Source of the DNA: Candidatus Caldarchaeum sp.
Lineage (GTDB): Archaea > Thermoproteota > Nitrososphaeria_A > Caldarchaeales > Caldarchaeaceae
NCBI GenBank assembly: GCA_025054515.1
Contig: JANWZT010000006.1
Coordinates: forward strand, 1 to 23,422
Length of the DNA stretch: 23,422 nucleotides
Direction: 5' to 3'
A program made the translations under genes and the position numbers. The notes below the pieces were generated by a model. It had not been told where the DNA came from. It saw nothing but the letters and a program-made list of their open reading frames with translations, and ran no database searches. This document shows, one piece after another, positions 8,277 to 15,478 of the stretch. Every line of letters starts with the position of its first letter. Positions within the stretch are counted from its first letter, which is position 1.

Positions 8277-9653
8277 TTATTTGACCAACACGATGCCGTC
8301 GAGCTGGAAGTTGAGGCGTCCGAGCAGGAACTCGTCTGAAGGCATTTGCTTCGCGGGCTTGACCACCGTGCCTTTCGGCGGAACTTTCAAGTTTAGCTCC
8401 GGAATTTCGATGCCTTCGCCGCTGCTAACCAGCTCGTGCTCATAGAACGGGTCCCAAGCACCGGCCATCATCTGCGCCCTTCTCTGCTCGATAAGGTTCA
8501 GTATCCTATCTGGAATCAGCGGTCTCGCTTTCGGGCTTATGGCGTCCAAACCGACTTTGTTGTTGTTCTGAAGGTCGACGGCAGGCAGTTTGGTTTGTCC
8601 CGGCATTATCGGGTTGTTTTCAGGCATCGAAATGTGCTCGTTCATTCCGACGAACCACAGCCTGTCGGGATGTGTGGTGCCGGCCAAGTATTCTTTGATG
8701 ATGCGGTCGAACATCACCTCCCATCTTGTGTCAAAGGAGACGGCTACGGTGTCCGTAGATGACCATCCGTAGAGTCCGACGATGTCGGTGTCTTTTCCGA
8801 CGAACCATTTCTTGTTTTCTTCAGCCACCTTCAGGGGTTCGACCGAGTCCGTGTAATGTGTGAGCACGTCTACGCCGAGGTCGAGCAGGGCCAGCGACAC
8901 CTCTTTTTCCTTCGGCGGGTCGAACCATTCGCCCACGTATTTGACGTAGAGGGTTGCGTTGGGGTTGGCGTCCCTGATGCCGAGGTAGAAGGCGGCCATA
9001 CGCCGATAGTTCTGGACAGCCGCAGGCCCCACAGCGATGCCGATCTTGTTGGTGCGTGTGATGGCTCCGGCGACGAGCCCCTCAAGATACATGGCCTGAT
9101 ACTGGCGGACGAAGACTCGTACGAAGTTTCTCCTTGACGAAAGATCGCTTGCGATGATGCCGAGGAAGTAGACGTTGGGATATTCGTCGGCGATTCTGTG
9201 GAATCCCGGTATACCCACTGGCTCCCAGCTTCCGAAAACGAGGTTGGCCTTGCTGACAGCGATCAAGTCTCTTGCCGACGAAATGGGGTCTTTGCCCTTG
9301 AGGATGACGCCTTCGTCATACACAAAATCGAACCACGGATAAAGTTTCTTCAGCCTTTCTGCGGCCTTAAACTGTCGGCCATCCCACGTAGAACCCTCGA
9401 TGTATCCGGCCAAAACGAGGGCCATTACAACTTTCCGCTCGGCTGCAGGCATGGTCCGCGTAACGGTTTGCGTGACAGTTGTAGGAACGGTGACGGTCGC
9501 CGCTCCGACTGTTCTTGTTACGGTAGTTGGTGCGGCGGTTGAAGATCCAGCGAAATATCCGCCGACTCCCGCGACGATACCTGCGCCGACAACGCCTGCA
9601 GCAACTTTGCCAGCGGTTGAAAGCGCTTTCCTTCTTGATATTTTCTCGTTCAC
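8277..9653 (-). CDS. BMP-family exported substrate-binding protein (probably for importer B)
   Basis: This extracytoplasmic BMP/PnrA-type receptor has 458 residues, about 60 more than its paralogue at 2143. The extra length is mainly a C-terminal tail with Pro-rich segments. The N-terminus carries a twin-arginine SRRKAL motif, a hydrophobic segment to about residue 38 and a Thr/Val-rich linker, with no lipobox Cys. The core shows YLEGLVAGAITRTNKIG, the family hallmark. GTG 9653 lies about 26 nt after a TATA-like TTTAAGTAAAA, so initiation is probably leaderless. It lies 68 bp downstream of the molybdenum-hydroxylase gene on the same strand and converges on the importer B permeases. Pairing with importer B is inferred from position only. 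Ligand unknown. Confidence 0.9.
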   Translation of the reverse strand: MNEKISRRKALSTAGKVAAGVVGAGIVAGVGGYFAGSSTAAPTTVTRTVGAATVTVPTTVTQTVTRTMPAAERKVVMALVLAGYIEGSTWDGRQFKAAERLKKLYPWFDFVYDEGVILKGKDPISSARDLIAVSKANLVFGSWEPVGIPGFHRIADEYPNVYFLGIIASDLSSRRNFVRVFVRQYQAMYLEGLVAGAITRTNKIGIAVGPAAVQNYRRMAAFYLGIRDANPNATLYVKYVGEWFDPPKEKEVSLALLDLGVDVLTHYTDSVEPLKVAEENKKWFVGKDTDIVGLYGWSSTDTVAVSFDTRWEVMFDRIIKEYLAGTTHPDRLWFVGMNEHISMPENNPIMPGQTKLPAVDLQNNNKVGLDAISPKARPLIPDRILNLIEQRRAQMMAGAWDPFYEHELVSSGEGIEIPELNLKVPPKGTVVKPAKQMPSDEFLLGRLNFQLDGIVLVK

Positions 9654-9672
9654 ATACCTTATTATGACTGAG

Positions 9673-9683
9673 TTTTACTTAAA
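9673..9683 (-). promoter_or_regulatory. TATA-like element of binding-protein B gene
   Basis: TTTAAGTAAAA on the minus strand is centred about 26 nt before GTG 9653. The spacing matches the other unit-leading genes here and predicts a leaderless mRNA. Confidence 0.5.
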
Positions 9684-9721
9684 TTTTTTTCAAAGAGGTA
9701 TGTTTCATTAAAACATGTATT

Positions 9722-12037
9722 CTAACGATTTTCTGAAAAAAGTCGGTGCATCTTCGATGGAGTTAGCGGGCTTTCAGATGGGATTATTCGGCCGTCAAAC
9801 GCGTCTTGGACGGCTGAAGCGATGACCGCCGCTACGGGTATGACTCCGCCTTCGCCGACACCTTTAACGCCTAACGGGTTTAGAGGCGTAGGAGTTTCAA
9901 CGTGTGCTGTCTCGATTATGTCCGGTGTTTCCACCGCCGACGGGATGAGATAATCTGCGAGGGTTGCCGTGAGAGGCTGGCCTTGTTCGTCGTGGACGAT
10001 TTCCTCCAGTAGGGCGGAGCCGAGGCCGTTGGACAGTCCGCCTATTATCTGGCCTTCGACGATGAGGGGGTTGATGACCGACCCGCTGTCGTGCACTATA
10101 ACGTAGCGAATGACACGTATCTTTCCCGTTTCGACGTCGACTTCGACTTCCGCCGCATGTCCTCCCGCGCCGAAAACCGATTGTGCGGGGCTGAAGAACT
10201 TCGTCGCCTCAAGGCCCGGCTCCCTCTGTATCAGGCCACGAATGGGATGAGCCATGACCGCGAGCTCCGCAAGCGACAAACTTTTTTCGGGAAATCCTCG
10301 AACAGAAACTTTTCCGTCTCGGAATTCGAGGTCGTCGGGATGCACTTCAAAGGCTTTGGCCGCTATTTCCGCGGCCTTCTTCTTCACCTCTAAGGCCGCG
10401 AGGTAGACTGCGTTTCCGGCGATTGTCGCAGACCTGCTCGCGAACGTCCCTATGCCCCAAGGCATCTGGTCTGTGTCACCGACGACGACATCCACGCTGT
10501 TCAAATCGGCGCCGAGAACGTCCGCAGCAATCTGGGCCAACGTCGTAAAATGGCCCTGACCTTGGGAGCCGACGCCTGTCGCAACAACAATTCGACCTGC
10601 CGGTGTAACTGTGACACGGGCCATCTCATAGGGCCCGACACCGCTTCCTTCAACATAGAGGGCCAGACCGAGGCCGACGCGCCTCCCCTGTCGACGGTAT
10701 TGTTCTTTCCTTTCACGCCACGAGCTGTAACCGATGCGCTGCAGAAGCTTCTCCAACACGGCTTGATAGTTTCCGCTGTCGTATCTGACCGGGCCTCCGT
10801 CTTGGTAGACGATTCCCGTGTCGTAGGGAAATTCATTCGGCTGAATCAAATTCCTTCGCCTGATTTCCGCACGGTCTATTCCAAGCTTGTCGGCGGCGAT
10901 GTCCATAACCCGTTCCATCACATAAACTGCGTCGGGCCTTCCAGCTCCACGGACCGGGCTAACCACTGTCTTGTTGGTGTAAACCGAGGCAAACTCAATC
11001 TCCAAAGCGGGGATTTTGTAAGGGCCCGGCAAAGTGCCCGAAGTGATGATCGGAACCATTATTCCATAAGGTGTGTAAGCCCCGGTATCGACCAGAAACC
11101 TGTCCTTCAGCTTCAAGATTTTCCCGTCCCGTGAGAAGGCCGCGGAGACGTAGTGAACTTGAATCCTCTCTTGGTTGGCAGCCACCATGTATTCTCGCCG
11201 GTCTTCAACCCATTTCACGGGCCTGCCCGTTTTGATTGACGCAAAAGTGGTCAAAATTTCCTCGGGATAGAAGAGCATGATTTTGGGCCCGAACCCACCG
11301 CCCACGTCTGGCGCGACCACCCGGACGAGATGCAGCGGAATTCCGAAATGCTTGGCCAAGGTGTTCCGGATTGGGATGGGGCCCTGCGTCGAATCCCATA
11401 TCGTCAGCTGGCCTGTCTTCTGCTCGTATGAAGCGACTACGCCGCGTGTCTCGATTGAAACTCCGGCGCCGCGGTTGAAAACAAATCTTTCGTTGACGAC
11501 GAGGTCGGCATGAGCTGCGCTCGATGTGTCCCCCACTTTAATGACGTGTTTCGCCGCTATGTTGTTCGGGACATCTTCGTGGACAAGCGGGGAGTCGGGC
11601 TGGATTGCCTTCTCGACGTCGACGACGGGCTGAAGAGGCTGGTATTCAACTTCTATCAACTCCAACGCGTCCTTCGCGACATACCGGTTTTCCGCAACCA
11701 CGAACGCAACTGGCTCGCCAACGTACCTTACCTTGTCTTTGGCGAGTGCGTAATGAGTTTTCATGTATGGGATGGGATATTGGGGAAGCGGCGACACGGA
11801 AGGTGGTAAAGGCCCGTTCAGATGCCCGAGGTCCTCAGCCGTGTAGACCGCGACAACACCCTTGAGGGCAAGTGCCTTTGATTTATCGATTTTCAAGATG
11901 CGTGCGTGGGCATAGCTGCTCCGGAGGACAGCCGCATGAAGCATCTTGGGTAGACTGATGTCGTCAACGTAAAGCCCCCGCCCGGTTACGTATCTTTTGT
12001 CCTCTAGACGGGGAACGGCTGCTCCGATGTATCGCAT
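9722..12037 (-). CDS. Molybdenum-hydroxylase large subunit (xanthine dehydrogenase / form II CoxL-like), without local partners
   Basis: This is the catalytic molybdopterin-binding subunit of the xanthine dehydrogenase/CO dehydrogenase family (771 residues, full length). It would hydroxylate a carbon next to nitrogen or a related position, using water as oxygen donor. Seen are the N-terminal aldehyde-oxidase 'hammerhead' domain (about 13-135), GGGFGPK (246-252), VRGAGRPDA (362-370), GSQGQGHFTT near 490 and the C-terminal KGVGEGG that holds the catalytic Glu. The VRGAGR motif lacks the AYRCSFR sequence of true CO-oxidising CoxL, so a CO substrate is unlikely. No FAD or iron-sulfur gene adjoins it. 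It starts at ATG 12037, about 25 nt after TTAAATAG. It could share the FAD and FeS subunits encoded at 21496-22819 (inference). It differs clearly from the large subunit at 19130. Confidence 0.92.
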   Translation of the reverse strand: MRYIGAAVPRLEDKRYVTGRGLYVDDISLPKMLHAAVLRSSYAHARILKIDKSKALALKGVVAVYTAEDLGHLNGPLPPSVSPLPQYPIPYMKTHYALAKDKVRYVGEPVAFVVAENRYVAKDALELIEVEYQPLQPVVDVEKAIQPDSPLVHEDVPNNIAAKHVIKVGDTSSAAHADLVVNERFVFNRGAGVSIETRGVVASYEQKTGQLTIWDSTQGPIPIRNTLAKHFGIPLHLVRVVAPDVGGGFGPKIMLFYPEEILTTFASIKTGRPVKWVEDRREYMVAANQERIQVHYVSAAFSRDGKILKLKDRFLVDTGAYTPYGIMVPIITSGTLPGPYKIPALEIEFASVYTNKTVVSPVRGAGRPDAVYVMERVMDIAADKLGIDRAEIRRRNLIQPNEFPYDTGIVYQDGGPVRYDSGNYQAVLEKLLQRIGYSSWRERKEQYRRQGRRVGLGLALYVEGSGVGPYEMARVTVTPAGRIVVATGVGSQGQGHFTTLAQIAADVLGADLNSVDVVVGDTDQMPWGIGTFASRSATIAGNAVYLAALEVKKKAAEIAAKAFEVHPDDLEFRDGKVSVRGFPEKSLSLAELAVMAHPIRGLIQREPGLEATKFFSPAQSVFGAGGHAAEVEVDVETGKIRVIRYVIVHDSGSVINPLIVEGQIIGGLSNGLGSALLEEIVHDEQGQPLTATLADYLIPSAVETPDIIETAHVETPTPLNPLGVKGVGEGGVIPVAAVIASAVQDAFDGRIIPSESPLTPSKMHRLFSENR

Positions 12038-12057
12038 ATTGACAGAAACGCGGTATT

Positions 12058-12065
12058 CTATTTAA
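12058..12065 (-). promoter_or_regulatory. TATA-like element before the solitary Mo-hydroxylase gene
   Basis: TTAAATAG on the minus strand is centred about 24-25 nt upstream of ATG 12037. It fits leaderless initiation, although the gene could also be read from the upstream GNAT-like gene 58 bp away. Confidence 0.45.
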
Positions 12066-12095
12066 CATTATTACAGATTAACAAATTGTGGGGGT

Positions 12096-12836
12096 TTAGA
12101 TTTCGATTTCGATTTTCTGAGTGGGCTTGAGAGGCATGCTCTTTTTCAGCAAGTCTTCGGGAACAGGTCTTTCACCCATTAGCCCCCTCTGGATGAGGTC
12201 GGGCTTAACCACTCTGTCCCATCTTTCCTTGGTGATGTAGAAGACCCGGCCTCCTCCAAGCTCGTGCTGAAACTCGGGCCATGGTTTCATGCCGTGCTGA
12301 AGCCTGAAACCCATCCTATACCCGAACGGGCTTTCGAAAGTCGCCCACCACTCCTTAGCACCCACAAAGTCGAAGGCGTGCTCAATCTTGGCTGCATAAA
12401 GCATGATGCCCAGCCTTTCGGCGCGTTTAAGCGCTATCGTGTGAAGGCTGATGCAGAGTTCTGGGCTCGCGAACCTGTGGTTGACGATGCCCATCAACTC
12501 GCCGTCGGCGTTGGTGGCTACCAATGCGTAATGGTCTTTAATACGGTTTTGAATCCACGCCAGAATCTCCGAATAAAGCCTGACGGCGACGAGATGGTAG
12601 AAGTCTTTATCGTAGTTGTGGTCGATGAGCTGTTTCAGAGACTGTAGCATCGCAGGTGCTTCGCTTTTATCGACGGCCCTGATGACGACCGGTTCACCGG
12701 TTTTCAAACGATAGAGCTTCGGAGTATAGGGCTTCAACAGTTTTTCATCCGGCGGAGCTCCTCGGAGAAATTCTTCGATTTCCTCGACGCTGAACTTGAA
12801 TTCCTCAAAAGATATGGGAACAGATGGTTTGACCAT
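12096..12836 (-). CDS. GNAT-fold acetyltransferase-like protein, function unknown
   Basis: The protein has 246 residues. The central part (about 50-180) looks like a GNAT fold: VVIRAVDKSEA as the first strand, a helical segment, YALVATNADGELMGIVNHR as the central hairpin, RAERLGIMLYAAKIEHAF at the acetyl-CoA-binding helix position, and FGYRMGFRL as the usual closing strand. The expected Arg-Gly-x-Gly-x-Gly loop is not present, so CoA binding is doubtful. The N-terminal 45 residues and the charged, Lys-rich C-terminal tail are not recognised. ATG 12836 lies about 25 nt from TATTTATT, so it is probably leaderless. It precedes the solitary molybdenum-hydroxylase gene on the same strand and is divergent from the DUF2877 gene. 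I cannot assign a role. Confidence 0.72.
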   Translation of the reverse strand: MVKPSVPISFEEFKFSVEEIEEFLRGAPPDEKLLKPYTPKLYRLKTGEPVVIRAVDKSEAPAMLQSLKQLIDHNYDKDFYHLVAVRLYSEILAWIQNRIKDHYALVATNADGELMGIVNHRFASPELCISLHTIALKRAERLGIMLYAAKIEHAFDFVGAKEWWATFESPFGYRMGFRLQHGMKPWPEFQHELGGGRVFYITKERWDRVVKPDLIQRGLMGERPVPEDLLKKSMPLKPTQKIEIEI

Positions 12837-12857
12837 GTATCAAGAATATGATGCATC

Positions 12858-12865
12858 AATAAATA
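12858..12865 (-). promoter_or_regulatory. TATA-like element of the GNAT-like gene
   Basis: TATTTATT on the minus strand is centred about 25 nt before ATG 12836, the spacing seen throughout this window. It lies in the 125-bp divergent region shared with the DUF2877 gene. Confidence 0.45.
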
Positions 12866-12961
12866 GATTTTTCAGTCAGTTTAGCAAGTCAATTTACCTT
12901 CTCCTTGTCGTTATTGTGTAAGCAAAAAATTGAAATTATGTATTGCGCTTGTAATTGTGGG

Positions 12962-13723
12962 ATGAAGTTCGGTGGGTTGGCTGGATGCGAAGTGAACGCC
13001 ATCTTCGGACAGAGACGGCGTGTTTGGGTTGAAGGAAAAGGTGAGAAAGCGATTTACCTCCGCACCGAAGATGATGACGTGGTGATTTTCGCGGAAAAAC
13101 CGCTGACACCTTATTCGGTCTCCGTGAGGAATAATTGGGAAAAACTGAAAAATATTTTGCATGATGGCCTTGAAGGGGCGGTCGAAAACTCGACGTTATT
13201 ATTCAAAAACGGCGTTGGCGTAGAGTTGACTTCACGCCGAGGCTGTGAAAAAATAATTCCAAGCGAAACGCTCGACAAAAAAGCTCTACGTCTGGCGTAC
13301 AACATCTACTTGACGATAGCATCTTTGTCCAGCTTCGATGAGGCGGTTAAGAATGGCGTGCAGGCCGTAAGGAGCAGATGCATCACGGACTTGGCTCGCA
13401 GGGTTATAGGGATCGGACCCGGCCTCACACCGTCGGGAGACGACTTTGTTTCAGGAGTTCTCCTCGCGCATCGCCTTTGCAACATATCCGTTGACGCCAA
13501 GCCATTCGTGGAGCGGGCCATGGTTTATTCAAGGTGGCCGAGTTGGAAAATGATGGAACATGCACATCATGGATGCACGTTTCTACCAGTCTACCGTCTC
13601 GCCGAAGCTCTTTCAAACCGAGAAGACCCTGTAGGGCCTTTGGCTGATGCTCTGCGGATAGGCGCTTCGACTGGGCTGTCCACTGTTGCCGGCTTTTTGG
13701 AGACCTTGATGATACTTACATAA
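12962..13723 (+). CDS. DUF2877 protein (AllH/YlbF-like), putative carbamoyltransferase component
   Basis: This protein belongs to the DUF2877 family. Its E. coli member YlbF (AllH) has been reported, with FdrA and YlbE, to form oxamate carbamoyltransferase. The diagnostic glycine-rich motif GIGPGLTPSGDDF is at residues 150-162, and a later GASTGLSTVAGF matches the family's second conserved block. Length is 253 residues, close to the E. coli protein. The start is uncertain. ATG 12962 is about 25 nt from a TATA-like AAATTATG and begins shortly before the first conserved strand. ATG 12938 and TTG 12905 are in-frame alternatives that would add a Cys-containing leader. It is convergent with the 51-residue gene, overlapping its end by 8 nt, and opposite to FdrA. 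The set is therefore split over strands instead of forming one operon. Confidence 0.85.
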   Translation: MKFGGLAGCEVNAIFGQRRRVWVEGKGEKAIYLRTEDDDVVIFAEKPLTPYSVSVRNNWEKLKNILHDGLEGAVENSTLLFKNGVGVELTSRRGCEKIIPSETLDKKALRLAYNIYLTIASLSSFDEAVKNGVQAVRSRCITDLARRVIGIGPGLTPSGDDFVSGVLLAHRLCNISVDAKPFVERAMVYSRWPSWKMMEHAHHGCTFLPVYRLAEALSNREDPVGPLADALRIGASTGLSTVAGFLETLMILT

Positions 13724-13871
13724 TCTTGTCCAGGATGTCTTTGATGTCCTGTTCGATTTCAGCGGGAGGGGACCAGTCGACATCAACCACTTCAACTCCT
13801 TGACGTTTCAAGCTGTCAGAAAAGATCGAAACACCGATGCATAAAACCTTAGGAATTTCCTCTATCTTCAA
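13716..13871 (-). CDS. 51-residue free-standing FdrA/DUF1116-associated domain
   Basis: This small gene is easily missed. Starting at TTG 13871 it encodes 51 residues with a hydrophobic first strand (PKVLCIGVSIF, 7-17), then LKRQGVEVVDVDWSPPAE (21-38) and an amphipathic C-terminal helix. The pattern QGV.VV.VDW.PPA resembles, from memory, a short conserved segment fused to the end of FdrA or the beginning of DUF1116 proteins in other organisms. FdrA here is 516 residues against about 555 in E. coli, which fits loss of that piece. A GGAGGTG Shine-Dalgarno lies 5 nt before the TTG, inside the end of fdrA. The TTG overlaps the fdrA TGA in another frame, so translation is probably coupled. It ends 8 nt inside the convergent DUF2877 gene. 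It could instead be a frameshifted FdrA tail. Confidence 0.78.
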   Translation of the reverse strand: MKIEEIPKVLCIGVSIFSDSLKRQGVEVVDVDWSPPAEIEQDIKDILDKIM

Positions 13872-15418
13872 ATTTTCACCTCCACAGAAAGCTCTTCAGC
13901 CAACTTTTCCAGCACAGCCGGTTCCCCCAACCCACATGCCGCTGAAAACATCGCCGCCAGAGCGTTCGAAGCCGTCGTTACGACGCCGAATTTGTCGAGA
14001 AGATTTGTTTGACCCCATTGGTGGTCTTTGTTAGTGCCGACAAGCCTTATGACGAACCTTTTGTCCCTGTTCTTGACGATAGCGTCTCCAATTTCGTCAA
14101 ATATTTTCGCGATGATGTTGTCGGGCGCTCCGTAGCCGATGATGAGGTCCATGGCGATGCAGGATGCTTCGTTCGAGTTAAGCTCCGAAATGATGCGTTT
14201 GTTTCTGAGGGTTGGGTCGATTATTGGATGAGGCCTTCCTTCGGTGAATTCTTCGGAGCCGTAGTCGATTACCGTTGCCTGCACCGACGTGTATGGGTTG
14301 TCGATTTTCTCGGCCCGTGGGAAGTTTAAGTTTGTGTAGACTTTCAGCCCGGCTTTCGCCCACAGGTAGGCTGTTTCGGTGGCGAGCGTTCCTCCGCTGT
14401 AGAAGGCCCGGGGGTAACCGTCGCGACGTATGACAAGGGTTTTCAACCTTTCTACCTCCTTCTTCAAGGCTCCGAACGCCTTCTCATACATAGTTTTAGA
14501 GAGAGCATGTGCGGCATGCAAAAACAATCCGTGAAGTGTCGGCGACTGTGGATAATCGGAAACCTTTTCTTCGTATCCGAGAAGGGATAGGACGAGGGGT
14601 TTAGACAGTTTCTCCTCTTCGAGAATTTCGCGGACTACGGCGATGTCGGACTGTTTAGCGATTAAGGCGATTATCTTGGTTTTTTCATCGTTGTTCAGCG
14701 TTTGTAAGGCTTTTCTGGTCATAATTCCTCCGACATCCCTGCTGAGGTCTCTTGCACCAACCCCTATCGCGTGGCTGATGCCCATGTCGTAGCGGTCGAG
14801 AAGAGTTACGAATTCTTGGATTCCCGAGCCGGCAGAGGCCACGACGCCGATGTTTCCGCTGGCAACTTTGTTCGCGAACCCGAAACCGATGCCGGAGACG
14901 ATGGCCGTCCCCGCTTCGGGGCCCATCACGAGTAAATCCCGTGAAGCGGCCTGTTTTTTCAACAAGACTTCTGTTTCGATGGGCACGTGGTCGCTGAAGA
15001 TAAATAGGTTTACTCCGTGCTGGAGGAGGTTTAACGCTACTTCTTCGACGTATTTGCCGGGGATGGATATCGAGGCGTATCTGATGTCGGGGTGCATCTT
15101 CATCGCATCGTCGATGTTCGCAAATCTCGCGGTCGTGGTTTTGATTTCGAAAATAATTTTTTTGACCTGTTCCAGCAGTTGTTCGACGTTGGCGGTCGCT
15201 TTGAGCGCGATGATTATGTCGTTCGGCCCTGCCTTTTCCCCTTCGGACGTCAACAACCCCATAGGCACGAGCGATTCCTTATTCGCCGCCGTCCCCATCA
15301 CCACCGCCGCATCCAAAACTCCTTCAAGCCGTTTGACGCGTTCCGTTACTTCCATCAACTGAACAGAATCCCTATAAAGCCCGCGTATGACAAAATTCAC
15401 AGTTTGATAAGAACTCAT
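13868..15418 (-). CDS. fdrA: FdrA (AllF-like), acyl-CoA-synthetase-fold carbamoyltransferase subunit
   Basis: This protein (516 residues) is related to the succinyl-CoA synthetase alpha/beta fold. E. coli FdrA (AllF) has been reported as part of the enzyme that converts oxalurate and phosphate to oxamate and carbamoyl phosphate. Family motifs seen are MGPEAGTA (165-172), GNIGVVASAGSG (188-199) and GVGARDLS (219-226), which replaces the catalytic His loop of true synthetases. A second CoA-synthetase-like domain covers about 340-510. ATG 15418 lies about 10 nt downstream of the predicted transcript start set by the TATA element at 15448-15459, without a Shine-Dalgarno. Its end overlaps the 51-residue gene, which probably completes the polypeptide. 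DUF2877 and DUF1116 partners are within 2 kb but transcribed from other promoters. Confidence 0.93.
   Translation of the reverse strand: MSSYQTVNFVIRGLYRDSVQLMEVTERVKRLEGVLDAAVVMGTAANKESLVPMGLLTSEGEKAGPNDIIIALKATANVEQLLEQVKKIIFEIKTTTARFANIDDAMKMHPDIRYASISIPGKYVEEVALNLLQHGVNLFIFSDHVPIETEVLLKKQAASRDLLVMGPEAGTAIVSGIGFGFANKVASGNIGVVASAGSGIQEFVTLLDRYDMGISHAIGVGARDLSRDVGGIMTRKALQTLNNDEKTKIIALIAKQSDIAVVREILEEEKLSKPLVLSLLGYEEKVSDYPQSPTLHGLFLHAAHALSKTMYEKAFGALKKEVERLKTLVIRRDGYPRAFYSGGTLATETAYLWAKAGLKVYTNLNFPRAEKIDNPYTSVQATVIDYGSEEFTEGRPHPIIDPTLRNKRIISELNSNEASCIAMDLIIGYGAPDNIIAKIFDEIGDAIVKNRDKRFVIRLVGTNKDHQWGQTNLLDKFGVVTTASNALAAMFSAACGLGEPAVLEKLAEELSVEVKI
13879..13885 (-). promoter_or_regulatory. Shine-Dalgarno for the 51-residue gene
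   Basis: GGAGGTG within the last codons of fdrA lies close upstream of TTG 13871 (about 5-7 nt). It decides the otherwise unusual TTG start of the small gene and supports separate translation. Confidence 0.6.
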
Positions 15419-15447
15419 CTTCGACAGTATGGGTTTTCGTCGGCCAG

Positions 15448-15459
15448 TATTTATATTAG
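15448..15459. promoter_or_regulatory. Bidirectional TATA element between fdrA and the cyclase gene
   Basis: TATTTATATTAG reads as a TATA box on both strands. On the plus strand its centre is about 25-26 nt before GTG 15479, giving leaderless initiation of the cyclase gene. On the minus strand (TAATATAAATA) it would start fdrA transcription near 15428, with a leader of about 10 nt. The whole divergent spacer is only 60 bp. Confidence 0.6.
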
Positions 15460-15478
15460 TGTCGCGCTATTCTAATAT

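Noticed and set aside
9722..12037. True carbon monoxide dehydrogenase (CoxL)
   Set aside because: The active-site loop reads VRGAGR rather than the AYRCSFR needed by the CO-oxidising form, and no CoxM/CoxS genes adjoin it.
13864..13880. Programmed frameshift joining FdrA to the 51-residue product at GTGAAAATTTGA
   Set aside because: Slipping back one base would need poor re-pairing (AAA to GAA, ATT to AAT), and a good Shine-Dalgarno with a TTG start explains the arrangement better. A sequencing error cannot be excluded.
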